NCBI RefSeq assembly: GCF_900188085.1
Contig: NZ_FZOU01000002.1
Coordinates: 434,001-498,000 of the forward strand
DNA from: Granulicella rosea
GTDB taxonomy: Bacteria > Acidobacteriota > Terriglobia > Terriglobales > Acidobacteriaceae
Length of the DNA stretch: 64,000 nt
Reading direction: 5' to 3'
Position numbers and translations under genes: made by a program. Under the pieces are notes generated by a model. It made no database searches and was not told the DNA's origin. It saw nothing but the letters and a program-made list of their open reading frames with translations. Shown piece by piece: positions 1 through 8,586 of this stretch (positions within the stretch are counted from its first letter, which is position 1; each line of letters starts with the position of its first letter).

Positions 1-299
1 CCGCGGAGCATACGGACGGCATGAGCATTCGTCCCTGGCTGCTGCACCCGGAGCTGAAGTTTGCCGACCGCTTTCTGTACTGGGAGTTCTACGAGCCGAG
101 CTTCGAGCAGGCCGTTCGCTGGGGCAAGTGGAAGGCGGTTCGTCATGGGCGGAAGGGCAAGCTGGAGCTGTACGACCTCACCATCGATCCGGCTGAGAAG
201 AACGACATCGCCGCGCTGCATCCCGAGATTGTCGCTCGCATGGAGCAGCATATCCGAGCCACGCATACGCCCTCGGCGGAGTATCCCGACCCGAAATAG
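1..299 (+). CDS. Sulfatase, C-terminal fragment (cut by window edge)
   Basis: The reading frame is open from base 3, so the gene begins outside the window and only about the last 98 residues are visible. The tail has the usual end of arylsulfatase/alkaline-phosphatase-superfamily proteins: a GKWKAVR strand, then LYDLTIDPAEKNDIAALHPE, close to the common LYDLxxDPxExxDxAxxxPE pattern. The catalytic formylglycine motif would lie upstream and cannot be seen. The sulfatase call rests on this C-terminal pattern alone, and the substrate is unknown. It converges with the YecA-family gene, whose stop is 6 bases away. Confidence 0.7.
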   Translation, partial: AEHTDGMSIRPWLLHPELKFADRFLYWEFYEPSFEQAVRWGKWKAVRHGRKGKLELYDLTIDPAEKNDIAALHPEIVARMEQHIRATHTPSAEYPDPK

Positions 300-304
300 C
301 CGGC

Positions 305-970
305 TCAGGCGCCGCAGCAGCGTTTGAACTTCTTGCCGGAGCCGCAGGGGCACGCCTCGTTGCGGCCCGGCGCCTCGGCCTTGCGAATGGGCTGCGGAAT
401 GAGCTTCTTCTCACGCCAGTAGTCGTAGATATCGCCGACGGCCTCGGGGATCAGTTGCGGAACCTTTTTGAGCAGCTCGTCCGACCTGACCTCTTCGTCA
501 AGGAAAGGTTCGCCCTCATCGTCGTGGCAGAGGGCGAGGATCGGCAGGAGAATGTCGCTGTCCTCAGGATGAAGGAAGAGCGGCTCCCAGGCGTCGAAGC
601 GCAGGCGGACGGCCACCATAAAGCCTTCGGCCCAGTCCTCGGCGATGACTTCATCGGTGTCCGTCTCCCAGAAGATCGGGGAGATGGTCCACTCGCCGCC
701 GGCAAGCGTCTCCTGAATCTCCTTGAAGCGGCGCTGAATAGAGGCGCGAACCGTGGCGCCCTGCCCCTCGGTCGGGAATACGGGCTCTTCCCCATTCCAG
801 ACCTCGAGCATCCACTCTTCCTCTGGGACTACCTCTGGACCGACGGCGATGCCGGTGAGATATCCGTCAAGCTCGGACATCAACATGCAGCCCTGCGGCG
901 CCTCTTCGGATTCAAGGAACTGCTCAAGCTCTACAAGGTAGCCGGATTCGGGTGTCTGAGTTGGTTCCAT
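305..970 (-). CDS. YecA/UPF0149-family protein with SEC-C zinc motif
   Basis: A 221-residue cytoplasmic, acidic protein. Residues about 10-160 match the YecA/YgfB (UPF0149) helical domain ([17 protein letters not shown] near the start). The C-terminus ends in a textbook SEC-C motif, [19 protein letters not shown], with the CxC...CC ligands that bind zinc in SecA and SecA-like proteins. Family function is poorly defined; SEC-C tails are linked to ribosome or chaperone contacts in other proteins. It starts about 38 bases from the stop of queF on the same strand, so the two could be co-transcribed. Confidence 0.85.
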   Translation of the reverse strand: MEPTQTPESGYLVELEQFLESEEAPQGCMLMSELDGYLTGIAVGPEVVPEEEWMLEVWNGEEPVFPTEGQGATVRASIQRRFKEIQETLAGGEWTISPIFWETDTDEVIAEDWAEGFMVAVRLRFDAWEPLFLHPEDSDILLPILALCHDDEGEPFLDEEVRSDELLKKVPQLIPEAVGDIYDYWREKKLIPQPIRKAEAPGRNEACPCGSGKKFKRCCGA

Positions 971-1007
971 CGTGGTCTCATGGGTCTCGTCGGGTCGCGA
1001 CGGCGGG

Positions 1008-1427
1008 CTAGCTGCGCGGAGGCTTCGAGTCTTCCGGGCGGGGGTAGGTTGCTGTGACGACGGTCGAGATGCCTCCGCGAGGACGGAAGTCGCCCTTGAC
1101 GACGGCCCAGACTGGATCGGTCGCCTTCACGATGTCGTTCAGCACCTGATTGGCAATGTTTTCCTGAAAGATGCCGAGGTTGCGATAGTGGAACAGGTAC
1201 TCCTTGAGCGACTTGAGCTCCAGGCACTGCTCGCGCGGCATGTAACGGATGGTGAGGACGCCGAAGTCGGGCAGGCCGGTCTTGGGGCAGATGCTGGTGA
1301 ACTCCGGATCGTCGACGAGGATCTCGTAGGCTTGAAACTGGTTCTGCCAGGTGTCGATGGACGGAAAGACATGGTCGAGGCCGGAGGCCGCGTGGTCGTC
1401 GGTGTAACCGGTATTCTGGGTGCGCAT
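1008..1427 (-). CDS. queF: NADPH-dependent 7-cyano-7-deazaguanine reductase
   Basis: This 139-residue protein is the short, unimodular (T-fold) QueF type. QueF reduces the nitrile preQ0 to the amine preQ1 with NADPH, a step of queuosine biosynthesis for tRNA wobble modification. The active-site segment [12 protein letters not shown] carries the nucleophilic Cys47 that forms the thioimide with preQ0, and Asp54. The substrate/NADPH-binding stretch LELKSLKEY and the [11 protein letters not shown] segment follow. Length and motif order are normal for the family. No other queuosine genes are in the window. Confidence 0.95.
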   Translation of the reverse strand: MRTQNTGYTDDHAASGLDHVFPSIDTWQNQFQAYEILVDDPEFTSICPKTGLPDFGVLTIRYMPREQCLELKSLKEYLFHYRNLGIFQENIANQVLNDIVKATDPVWAVVKGDFRPRGGISTVVTATYPRPEDSKPPRS

Positions 1428-1444
1428 GGTGTGCTCTCTTGTGG

Positions 1445-2050
1445 CTAGTTGCCGGATGGCAGGTGGAAGACGATGCCTGCGCTGACGGTCATGAGGGGGT
1501 AGTTATGGCCGTTGGTACCGAATGGGTCCAGGCCGCCGTAGGTCAGCTCCGGCAAACGGATATCCAGGATGGGCGCAATCTTGAGGTCGAGGCCTGCTGC
1601 GACCTGATACTGGAAGTTGCTCTTGATGTAGGGCTTACCACTACTGTCGATAAGGTGGCCGTAGTCAGTGCGCCCCAGGCCAGCCGAGGCCTGCACATAA
1701 GGCTTAAGCGCCTGATACCGGGTCTTGAAAGAGCCGCGCGCACCGAGAAGCGAAGAATAGACACGTCCGCCGGTGCCTTGTGCATAGCCCAGCGCACCCT
1801 GTTTGGTGCTGATGTCGGAGAAGCGGAGGTCCGCGCCGAGGCGCATGGGGCCCACATTGTGGAAGTCGTAGTAAACTCCGCCGCCGCCGCCGATGGGGGC
1901 AATGCTATTGACGAGGGGGTAACTCGGTTGCGAATCCTTTTGTATTCCGGAGAGCCGGCCGACAGTGACGTTGCCGTAAGCGGCGAGCTGGGCATGGGCG
2001 CAGTGAGCAAGGGCGAGAACGGAGAGCAGAAGAAGAGGCTTGCGAGTCAT
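1445..2050 (-). CDS. Outer-membrane beta-barrel protein (hypothetical)
   Basis: A 201-residue protein with a clear signal peptide (MTRKPLLLLSVLALAHCAHA then QLAAYGNV). The rest alternates hydrophobic and polar residues with many Gly/Tyr, and it ends in a strand finishing in VFHLPSGN, typical of small OmpA/Opa-like barrels. It resembles the outer-membrane beta-barrel domain families common in Acidobacteriota. The function is unknown; a structural, adhesin or porin role is possible. It lies 17 bases downstream of queF's start on the same strand. Confidence 0.7.
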   Translation of the reverse strand: MTRKPLLLLSVLALAHCAHAQLAAYGNVTVGRLSGIQKDSQPSYPLVNSIAPIGGGGGVYYDFHNVGPMRLGADLRFSDISTKQGALGYAQGTGGRVYSSLLGARGSFKTRYQALKPYVQASAGLGRTDYGHLIDSSGKPYIKSNFQYQVAAGLDLKIAPILDIRLPELTYGGLDPFGTNGHNYPLMTVSAGIVFHLPSGN

Positions 2051-2140
2051 TGCTTCCAGTCTATCGCGTCTCTACGCCGTCAGCGCCGCCCGGGCAGCGG
2101 TTTATACGGCAGGCGCGCTCGCGGGAACAATAGCGCTTCG

Positions 2141-2713
2141 TCAGGAGACGGCATAGCCTTGATTCTTCATCAACATGGGCAGGTCGGGGTCGAACTCGGC
2201 CTCGACGGCATATCCCAGCGCAACCAGCAGGGCCGTGGCAAGGTCCATGGTAGGCGTTGCGATCTCGCGGGCGTAGAGGAGATTTACTCCCTGCCCTGGC
2301 GCTGCGTTCAGGACGCCGCGAATCATGACGCAGCGGTCCGGGCGGTACGTGCAGGAGGAGAGATCGGTGATGCTCAGCGTCTCGCTTGGCGTACACATGA
2401 CGGTCTTCGGCGGGGCCATGCGGTCGACGAGGCTCAGAATTTCGAGCTTCGATTCCAGCTCATCCGGCACGAAGTCCACGACGATATCCGCCTCGCGCAC
2501 TGCGGCTTCGACGGTCGACGCCAGCTCGACAGACTGACCGAGGCTGGCGAAATCCGACTCCGCGCGACGCAGCTTCGAGGGCATCACATCTTCGAGAATG
2601 ACGCGAAAGCCAGCCGTGGCGCATGCGAGCGCAAAGCTGCGACCGAGAACGCCCGCGCCGATGACGGCAACGGTGATGCCGTGCGGCGCGGGCGTTCCGG
2701 ATAGCTGCGTCAT
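2141..2713 (-). CDS. 3-hydroxyacyl-CoA dehydrogenase-like protein, NAD-binding domain only
   Basis: The 190 residues form the Rossmann domain of the 3-hydroxyacyl-CoA dehydrogenase family: the nucleotide loop VAVIGAGVLGRSFA at residues 15-28, an acidic residue (E) at the end of the second strand, and the VDFVPDELESK and NAAPGQGVNLLYAREIATP segments. The family normally has a further C-terminal helical dimerisation domain of about 95 residues, which is absent here, with the protein ending at LMKNQGYAVS. It may be a degenerate or single-domain paralogue. Its start is 2 bases from the stop of the 60-residue gene upstream, so the two form an operon. Confidence 0.75.
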   Translation of the reverse strand: MTQLSGTPAPHGITVAVIGAGVLGRSFALACATAGFRVILEDVMPSKLRRAESDFASLGQSVELASTVEAAVREADIVVDFVPDELESKLEILSLVDRMAPPKTVMCTPSETLSITDLSSCTYRPDRCVMIRGVLNAAPGQGVNLLYAREIATPTMDLATALLVALGYAVEAEFDPDLPMLMKNQGYAVS

Positions 2714-2715
2714 GG

Positions 2716-2898
2716 TTACTTGGCGGAGAGCGCGGTGATGACCGACTCATAGCTGGGATCGGCGGACTTGATGTGCTCGGCGACGCGCTGACGCTCCTCC
2801 TCAGACAGCGACGGCATCGTGGTAAGGATGCGGCGCAGGGTGACCGAGATATCGTCAACGTAGTTCATGGTGCGGATGGCTTCGCCGGAAAGAGGCAT
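2716..2898 (-). CDS. Small hypothetical protein
   Basis: 60 residues, soluble, probably helical (SLSEEERQRVAEHIKSADPSYESVITALSAK). No family recognised. An AGGAGC Shine-Dalgarno sits upstream of the ATG (plus strand gctcct at 2903-2908). It ends 2 bases before the dehydrogenase-like gene, so the two are probably translated from one message. Confidence 0.6.
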   Translation of the reverse strand: MPLSGEAIRTMNYVDDISVTLRRILTTMPSLSEEERQRVAEHIKSADPSYESVITALSAK

Positions 2899-2972
2899 TC
2901 TTGCTCCTGATCTTTGTTCGGTCTGACTGCTGATTCGAGTTTAGTGCATTTGCCGCCGCGACGGGATGCCGC

Positions 2973-4571
2973 TTACTGCGCCGCGCCCAACTCCGCCCGT
3001 TTCGCGGCCTCGTCGGCCGGTTTGCCGGCTTCGGCGCCTTCGACCGGCGCCTCGTAGCCGTCGCGGTCGGTCATCTCCATCAGGGCGGAGAGCTTGATGG
3101 CAAAGTCCGGATGCAGGGCGTTGGGATGGTAGCGCCAGGTCCAGTTCCCCTGCGCCGCCGATGGCACGTTCATCCGCGCCTCGCTGCCGAGGTGCAGGAT
3201 ATCCTGCAGTGGCAGGATGCAGATGTTGGCGACCGAGCGTGCGGCAGCCTTGATCATCGCCCAGACGATCTCGCCGTCGTGATGAATCTCTTGCAGATAG
3301 GTCTGGACGTTCGCACGCTCCGTTGGCCCGCAGTCGTCACGCCACCAGCCCTGCGTGGTGTTGTTGTCGTGGGTGCCGGTGTAAACGACGGTATTCGGCA
3401 CGAAGCGGTGCGGCAGATATAGGTGGCTGCCGCGATCCGAAAAGCCGAACTGCAGGATGCGCATGCCGGGCATCCCGAAGTGCTCGCGCAGCTCATCGAC
3501 CTCGCGCGTGATGAGGCCGAGATCTTCGGCGACGAAGGGCAGCTCGCCGAAGACATCGCGCAGGCGCTGGAAGAGTTCGTGGCCGGGCGCCTTGACCCAC
3601 TGGCCGTTCATGGCGGTGGGCTCCTCGGCGGCGATGGACCAGAAGGCCTCGAAGCCGCGGAAGTGGTCGAGGCGAATGCAGTCGTAGAGCGCAAGCGAAC
3701 GGCGGATGCGCGCGACCCACCAGTCGAAGCCACGCTCCTTCAACGCGCTCCATTTATAAAGCGGGTTGCCCCAGCGCTGGCCGGTGGCGGAGAAGTAGTC
3801 GGGCGGCACGCCGGAGACACGGATGGGAGCGAGCTTGTCGTCCAGCTCGAAGATCTCCGGGTGTGTCCAGACGTCGGCGCTATCGTAGTTGACGAAGATG
3901 GCGACGTCGCCCATGATGGCGATCTTGCGGTCGGCGCAGTAGCAGCGAATGGCATTCCACTGTTCGGTGAAGAAGAACTGAATCGCCTGTTCGATGGCCA
4001 GCTCGCGTCCCTTTTCGGTCAGGATGGCGGTCATGGCGTCGCCGTTGCGGTGAGCATACTTCTCCTCCCACTCGTTCCAGCTCGCGTAGTTGTGCATGCG
4101 CCGGATGACGGTGTACATCGCGTAGTCGGGCAGCCAGGATACGTTATCGGTGCAGAACTGGTGGAACTTCGCGCGCAGCTCGTCGGGTGCGCGGTCGAGG
4201 AAGTTGGCCGCAGCCTCTTCGATCAGCGGCAGCTTCTGCACCGAAGCCAGCACGAAGTCCACCGGGCCTTCGTGGCCGGCGAGCCCCTGAATACGATCCC
4301 ACGCGATCCAGCCCTGTTCGGCCAGTCGCTCAAGGCTGATCAGCAGCGGATTGCCAGCAAAGGCCGAGAGGGCCGAGTACGGCGAGCTGCCGTATCCTGT
4401 AGGGCTAAGTGGCAGCACCTGCCAGAGACGCTGCTTCGACGCAGCAAGGAAGTCGACGAATGCATAGGCCGCCGGGCCCAGATCGCCAACGCCGCCATAC
4501 GACGGCAGAGAGGTTACATGCAGCAATACACCAGAGAGACGTTCCTTCATGTTCATCGGCTGTGGTTCCAC
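2973..4571 (-). CDS. malQ: 4-alpha-glucanotransferase (amylomaltase)
   Basis: A GH77 disproportionating enzyme that transfers alpha-1,4-glucan segments between maltooligosaccharides in the cytoplasm. The N-terminus has the family signature GVLLHVTSLPS and the substrate-loop LSPTGYGSSPYSALSAFAGNP. Catalytic residues are visible: the nucleophile Asp in CIRLDHFRGFEAFW, the acid/base Glu in FVAEDLG, and the transition-state Asp in YTGTHDNNTT. The 532-residue length is normal for a bacterial amylomaltase. The longest frame starts with GTG at 4571; an ATG at 4556 (MNMKERLS) is an equally plausible start. The last 30 or so residues are Ala/Glu-rich and look like a lineage-specific tail. Confidence 0.95.
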   Translation of the reverse strand: MEPQPMNMKERLSGVLLHVTSLPSYGGVGDLGPAAYAFVDFLAASKQRLWQVLPLSPTGYGSSPYSALSAFAGNPLLISLERLAEQGWIAWDRIQGLAGHEGPVDFVLASVQKLPLIEEAAANFLDRAPDELRAKFHQFCTDNVSWLPDYAMYTVIRRMHNYASWNEWEEKYAHRNGDAMTAILTEKGRELAIEQAIQFFFTEQWNAIRCYCADRKIAIMGDVAIFVNYDSADVWTHPEIFELDDKLAPIRVSGVPPDYFSATGQRWGNPLYKWSALKERGFDWWVARIRRSLALYDCIRLDHFRGFEAFWSIAAEEPTAMNGQWVKAPGHELFQRLRDVFGELPFVAEDLGLITREVDELREHFGMPGMRILQFGFSDRGSHLYLPHRFVPNTVVYTGTHDNNTTQGWWRDDCGPTERANVQTYLQEIHHDGEIVWAMIKAAARSVANICILPLQDILHLGSEARMNVPSAAQGNWTWRYHPNALHPDFAIKLSALMEMTDRDGYEAPVEGAEAGKPADEAAKRAELGAAQ

Positions 4572-4623
4572 CCTTTCGCTTCTGGTGTGATGCTCAAACT
4601 GTATATCGGCTTGCCCCGGAAAA

Positions 4624-4672
4624 GGAAAAAGGCCTGCGACCTTACCCTTGGCGGGCTTGAGTCACAGGCCTT
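4624..4672 (-). terminator. Rho-independent terminator of the PPIase gene
   Basis: Read on the minus strand, AAGGCCTGTGAC pairs with GTCGCAGGCCTT (one mismatch) across a loop of about 25 bases, followed by TTTCC. It begins 18 bases after the stop of the peptidyl-prolyl isomerase gene and lies before malQ on the same strand. Confidence 0.7.
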
Positions 4673-4690
4673 ACTTCCCTTTGCCCAGCG

Positions 4691-6670
4691 CTAGTTGCCG
4701 AAGGGCGATGCGCCCGGAGCGGGCTGCTTCTTGGTGTACTTCACTGCGTTTGCCTTCTCGTACTTGTCGGTGAGCGAGCCGACGAAGACCTTGAAGATCT
4801 CCTCGTGCTGCTCGTTCAGGAGCTGGTCCTTGGTCGCGTTGAAGTTCTTCGCAATCTCCTCAGCCGTCGGCTCCTGCTTGTCGGTGATGGTCAAAACCAC
4901 ACCCACGCGGCCGGCGTTGATCGGGCCCGAGATAGCGCCCTTGGCGAGCGAGAACGCCACCGAACCGGGGCCGGACATGGCGCCGAGATCGGGCACCTGA
5001 CCATCCTTGCCAACGAGGTCGCTCGACTTGACCGGGATGTTCATCTCGGCCGCCGCCTTGCGCAGGTCGTTGTAGACCTTCGCGTTGGTGGCCAGCTTTT
5101 CGAGCTGCGAGTTCAGGAGCTGCGGCACCTTCTGCTCGCGGAAGTCGTCGGCGATGTGCTGCTTGTACTCGTCGAAGCTGGGTGCGTGCGCGGCTTTGAT
5201 ATCCACGACCTGGAAGATGGCAAAGCCGTCGCCGGTCGAAACCGAAGCCGGCGGCGCGCCTTTGGCGGTGGTGAAGGCCTGGGTGAGCAACTGCGCGCCA
5301 TCGGCGACTCCGGCAACGACGCCATCCTTGGCGAGGTAGTCGGTCGTCTGGGCGTGCAGGTTGTGCGCAGCGGCGGTCTTGTCGATGCCGGTCTTGCTGG
5401 CTTCGGCGACGAGGTCGCTCGACAGCTTGGCCTCGGCCGCGCCGACCATCTGCTGCTCGAGCACCGGTACGATCTCCGGCTTGACCTCTTCGAGCGGCTT
5501 GGTGTGCGCGTCTTTCTTCTCCTCGACCTGCAGGAAGTGATAGCCGAACTGCGTCTTGAAGACGCCGGAGATCTCGCCAGGCTTCAGCGAGAAGGCGGTC
5601 TTATCGAACTCCGGAACGGTCTTGCCGCGGTCGAGCCAGCCCAACTCGCCGCCCTGGCCCTTGCTGCCGGGGTCGTCGGAGGTGGAGGCCGCAATCTTGG
5701 TCCAGTCGCCGCCGGCCTTGATCTGCTTCAGCGCGTCCTCCGCCTTGGCCTTGCCTGCGGCGTCGGTCTTCGCATCGGCCGAAGCCGGGACCGCAACGAG
5801 AATGTGGCGAACCTTCACCTGCTCCTTCACGTCGTAGTCGGCCTTGTGGTCGGCGTAGTACTTCTGAATATCGGCGTCGGTGACCTTCGGCTTGCCGCCG
5901 GGCAGCGCGTTCGCGTCGAAGGCGAAGTAGGTGAGCTTGCGCGTCTCTGGAATGGCAGTCGCGTAGCGGGTCTTGTTGTCCTTGAAGAAGGTCTGCAGCT
6001 CGGCGTCGGTCGGGTTGATCGTCTTGCGCAGATCCTCAGCCGAGATCGCTGCGTAGTCGAACTTCACCTTGGTGCCCGAGATGCGGTAGGAGTCGCGCAC
6101 CGCGTTGTCCGAGACGTTGACGCCGCCGGTGACCAGCGCCTGCAGGCGATTCATCTCCATATCCTGCTTCACCTGGTACTCGAAGTCCGAGCGGGTGAGG
6201 TTGAAGGCGCTCTGGACGAAGTCCATGTACTTGTCGTCGCCGATGTACTCGCCGTTCGGGAAGAGATACTGGGCGAAGGGTCCGATCTGCAGCTCGCGGC
6301 GCAGATCGGCGTCCGAGACCTGAAGGCCAAGGCGGTCCGCTTCCTGCTTCAGCATCGCGCGCTGGACCAGCATGTGCCCGGCCTGCGTCTCCACATAGGG
6401 CAGCAGGAACGGCGGCAGCTTCTGCTGCTGCAACTGCTGCTGCGCCAGACGGGTGACGTCGGCCTGCTTCACGGTCTGCGTATCGCCCATGAAGCGTCCG
6501 AAGGCGCCCGGCTCATGCACCGTGGCAAAGACCGTGCCGTCGGCGCCCCCACCCATGCCGTCGTTGATACCCGGAATCAGGTAAGCCACCATGGAGACCA
6601 CCGCGACTCCGATGATGCCCGCAAAGATAATCTTGGTTACGCGATTTTCCTTCTGCAAAATACGAATCAT
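4691..6670 (-). CDS. Peptidyl-prolyl cis-trans isomerase, PpiD/SurA type
   Basis: A 659-residue periplasmic foldase anchored by one N-terminal transmembrane helix (KIIFAGIIGVAVVSMVAYLI, residues about 13-32). A SurA_N-like region follows, with repeated helices around residues 85-260. A parvulin rotamase domain then runs from about residue 285 to 375 (VKVRHILVAV, then GGDWTKIA, GGELGWLDRGKTVPEFDKTAFSLKPGEISG and FGYHFLQV, all parvulin signatures). A second, less conserved C-terminal parvulin-like segment resembles PpiD. Its role is probably folding of outer-membrane or secreted proteins. The size agrees with acidobacterial PpiD-like proteins. No operon partner. Confidence 0.9.
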   Translation of the reverse strand: MIRILQKENRVTKIIFAGIIGVAVVSMVAYLIPGINDGMGGGADGTVFATVHEPGAFGRFMGDTQTVKQADVTRLAQQQLQQQKLPPFLLPYVETQAGHMLVQRAMLKQEADRLGLQVSDADLRRELQIGPFAQYLFPNGEYIGDDKYMDFVQSAFNLTRSDFEYQVKQDMEMNRLQALVTGGVNVSDNAVRDSYRISGTKVKFDYAAISAEDLRKTINPTDAELQTFFKDNKTRYATAIPETRKLTYFAFDANALPGGKPKVTDADIQKYYADHKADYDVKEQVKVRHILVAVPASADAKTDAAGKAKAEDALKQIKAGGDWTKIAASTSDDPGSKGQGGELGWLDRGKTVPEFDKTAFSLKPGEISGVFKTQFGYHFLQVEEKKDAHTKPLEEVKPEIVPVLEQQMVGAAEAKLSSDLVAEASKTGIDKTAAAHNLHAQTTDYLAKDGVVAGVADGAQLLTQAFTTAKGAPPASVSTGDGFAIFQVVDIKAAHAPSFDEYKQHIADDFREQKVPQLLNSQLEKLATNAKVYNDLRKAAAEMNIPVKSSDLVGKDGQVPDLGAMSGPGSVAFSLAKGAISGPINAGRVGVVLTITDKQEPTAEEIAKNFNATKDQLLNEQHEEIFKVFVGSLTDKYEKANAVKYTKKQPAPGASPFGN

Positions 6671-6852
6671 GCTTGGCTGACGACCTTCACTTCGCGCGGA
6701 GCTTCCTCCGCGTGCCCGGGGTTTTGCGTGACCGGCGACACCCTTTCAGGATGCACAGCCTGGTCCGTTGCAGGGCAAGCGTCGATTATAAATCAGCGCC
6801 GGGGTTGACGTGAGCGGAAGCCGCAGGATTCTCACAGAGGCTCGCAACCCAT

Positions 6853-6888
6853 TGAAAATAAAACGAGCCCGGATGAACCCGGACTCGT
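6853..6888 (-). terminator. Rho-independent terminator of the BON-domain gene
   Basis: On the minus strand ACGAGTCCGGG, a 5-base loop, then CCGGGCTCGT (one G-T pair) is followed directly by TTTTATTTTCAAT. It lies 33 bases after the stop of the BON-domain gene. Strong stem plus U-tract. Confidence 0.85.
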
Positions 6889-6920
6889 CTTCCGTGCCTG
6901 AATCGTGGCTTCCGCCGCAA

Positions 6921-8279
6921 TCAGCGAGGCGGATAGTAGTAGCCCGGCCCATAGTAGTAGCCCGGAGGATATGGACCCGGCGCGTAATAGACCCGGCGCC
7001 GCATCGGATAGCCCGGCTGAGCGCCAGCCGGAACTCCATACGCGAGCCGCTGCATCTCCTGCTCCGAGACGGTCGTGACCGCAACCTCCTGCGCCAGGTT
7101 GAAGGTGATGATTCCTTCCGACGGAACGAAGACCTGTCCACCGCCCGAGGTAGCCGAAGAACCCAGCCCCGCCGCGGCGCCGATGCCGCCGCCAACCGCC
7201 GCGCCCACTCCACCGCCCGCGGCCGCGCCCAGCAGAGCGCCGATCGCGCCGAATCCGGCCGTCTTATTCACCGTCTCGATCGTCTTATCGCTGCCGTTAT
7301 GCGCCCAGAGGGTTGAGTTGATCGGATAAACTTTGCCGCCCATCATGACCTGCGTGATCTGCAACGAGAGTTCGCCGCGTCCTTTGAGCGCGCCGGATGC
7401 CTTCGCATCGACCACCTTGCCCTGAACCGTGGCTCCGCGCGGAATCGCAACTGCGCCGCCCGCGATCACGTCGTTCGCCACGACGCCGTCGAAGACCATG
7501 CCAGGCTTGGAGTGGTTGCTGGACAATGGCTGATTGACGCGTATGCGGATCATCGTTCCCGTCGGCACCGTAACCAGCGCGCCGCCCGGCTGCCCGCCAT
7601 AGGGCGCCTGCGCATACTGCTGGGGATAGCGCTGCGGATACTGCGGAGGCGCGCCATAGGGATTCTGCGACGGCTGTTGCTGCTGCGCGTTTGGATCGCC
7701 GCCAGGATTGATCGGATGTCCGTTGGGATAGGTCGTCGGCATCGGCGGCTGATCCTGCTGCTGCGCCATCTGCGGCTGGTCCGGAGCCTGCGGCTGACCC
7801 GGCGCGGGCGCGATCGTTCCGTCCGACTGCAGCAACGGGTTCGAGCCGCTCTGATCGTCCTGCGGCGGAGGCGGCGCCTGATCCTGCATGCCTGGAGCCC
7901 CGGCCTGGGGAAGATTCGCCTCGGCGGCCGGGGTTCCCACGCCAAGGGTCAGTTCGTCGACTACCTTTTTGACGCCATTCGCATTCGCGGCCAGATTTTC
8001 CGCGCGGGTGCGCAGAGACTCATCACGCACCGACCCGCTCAGCGTCACGGTTCCATAGACGGTCGTGGTGCGGATCGATTCATTTGCCAACTCCGGCGCT
8101 CCGGCGAGCGCCTTCAGGACGTTCGCCTCCACCTGCGCGTCGGGCACGCCGCTCTGCGCCATCGCGCCAGCGGAGATCGCGATCATTCCGGCAGTAAGGA
8201 CGGCAACACGCATCGACCGGATAGCCCGGTCGGTTGAAGAAGCGAATCCGGCAACTCGGTGAAAACCTGCAAAAGACAT
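6921..8279 (-). CDS. BON-domain protein with proline/glutamine-rich linker and glycine zipper
   Basis: The start chosen is the ATG at 8279 because GGAGG sits 7 bases before it; a longer frame to 8324 has no such site. The protein (452 residues) has a signal peptide ending near the AMAQ sequence. A BON domain follows (DAQVEANVLKALAGAPELANESIRTTTVYGTVTLSGSV), a fold usually tied to phospholipid binding or envelope stability. Next come a long Pro/Gln/Gly linker, a region with TGTMIRIRVNQPLSS and VFDGVVANDV that resembles envelope proteins of Acidobacteriota, a glycine-zipper stretch (GAIGALLGAAAGGGVGAAVGGG) that may insert into membrane, and a Tyr/Pro/Gly tail. Likely an exported envelope protein; exact role unknown. 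Confidence 0.75.
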   Translation of the reverse strand: MSFAGFHRVAGFASSTDRAIRSMRVAVLTAGMIAISAGAMAQSGVPDAQVEANVLKALAGAPELANESIRTTTVYGTVTLSGSVRDESLRTRAENLAANANGVKKVVDELTLGVGTPAAEANLPQAGAPGMQDQAPPPPQDDQSGSNPLLQSDGTIAPAPGQPQAPDQPQMAQQQDQPPMPTTYPNGHPINPGGDPNAQQQQPSQNPYGAPPQYPQRYPQQYAQAPYGGQPGGALVTVPTGTMIRIRVNQPLSSNHSKPGMVFDGVVANDVIAGGAVAIPRGATVQGKVVDAKASGALKGRGELSLQITQVMMGGKVYPINSTLWAHNGSDKTIETVNKTAGFGAIGALLGAAAGGGVGAAVGGGIGAAAGLGSSATSGGGQVFVPSEGIITFNLAQEVAVTTVSEQEMQRLAYGVPAGAQPGYPMRRRVYYAPGPYPPGYYYGPGYYYPPR

Positions 8280-8401
8280 GGTGCCCCTCCAAAATATCGC
8301 TGCGGACAAGCGTACAGCCGGCACGTCGCAGCCACATCTATGCAGACGCGGATTTCAAAAAAAAGTTACGGATCGCTCTTTCCCCGCCAAAACACCCCTA
8401 G

Positions 8402-8430
8402 TTGACGCAGCTCGCCATCAGAGCTATATT
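8402..8430 (+). promoter_or_regulatory. Sigma-70-type promoter of the initiator tRNA
   Basis: TTGACG at 8402-8407 and TATATT at 8425-8430, separated by exactly 17 bases. The tRNA begins only 6 bases after the -10 box, so the transcript would have almost no 5' leader. Confidence 0.7.
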
Positions 8431-8435
8431 GGGAA

Positions 8436-8512
<77 letters not shown>

Positions 8513-8551
8513 ATCAAATCAATGGTTTAGAGAGAATCAGAAAATCAGATT

Positions 8552-8572
8552 CACTCCCGTTTACTCCCAATA
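8552..8572 (+). repeat. Arm-type repeats at the left end of element 1 (ACTCCC x2)
   Basis: Two ACTCCC copies begin at 8553 and 8563, one helical turn apart, just inside attL and before the integrase stop. The same unit occurs at the right end (53235-53265 and 53397-53419) and beside the third att copy (60229-60249). Probable integrase arm-binding sites; inferred from position and recurrence. Confidence 0.55.
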
Positions 8573-8586
8573 AGAAAATGGTCGTT

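Noticed and set aside
1439-2704. 421-codon plus-strand frame
   Set aside because: Runs antisense across the barrel and dehydrogenase genes; no recognisable protein.
3423-4694. 423-codon plus-strand frame
   Set aside because: Antisense to malQ, whose catalytic motifs are intact.
4805-6808. 667-codon plus-strand frame
   Set aside because: Antisense to the PPIase gene, which has clear parvulin domains; the frame is Leu/Val/Arg-rich with no domain, a GC-rich mirror effect.
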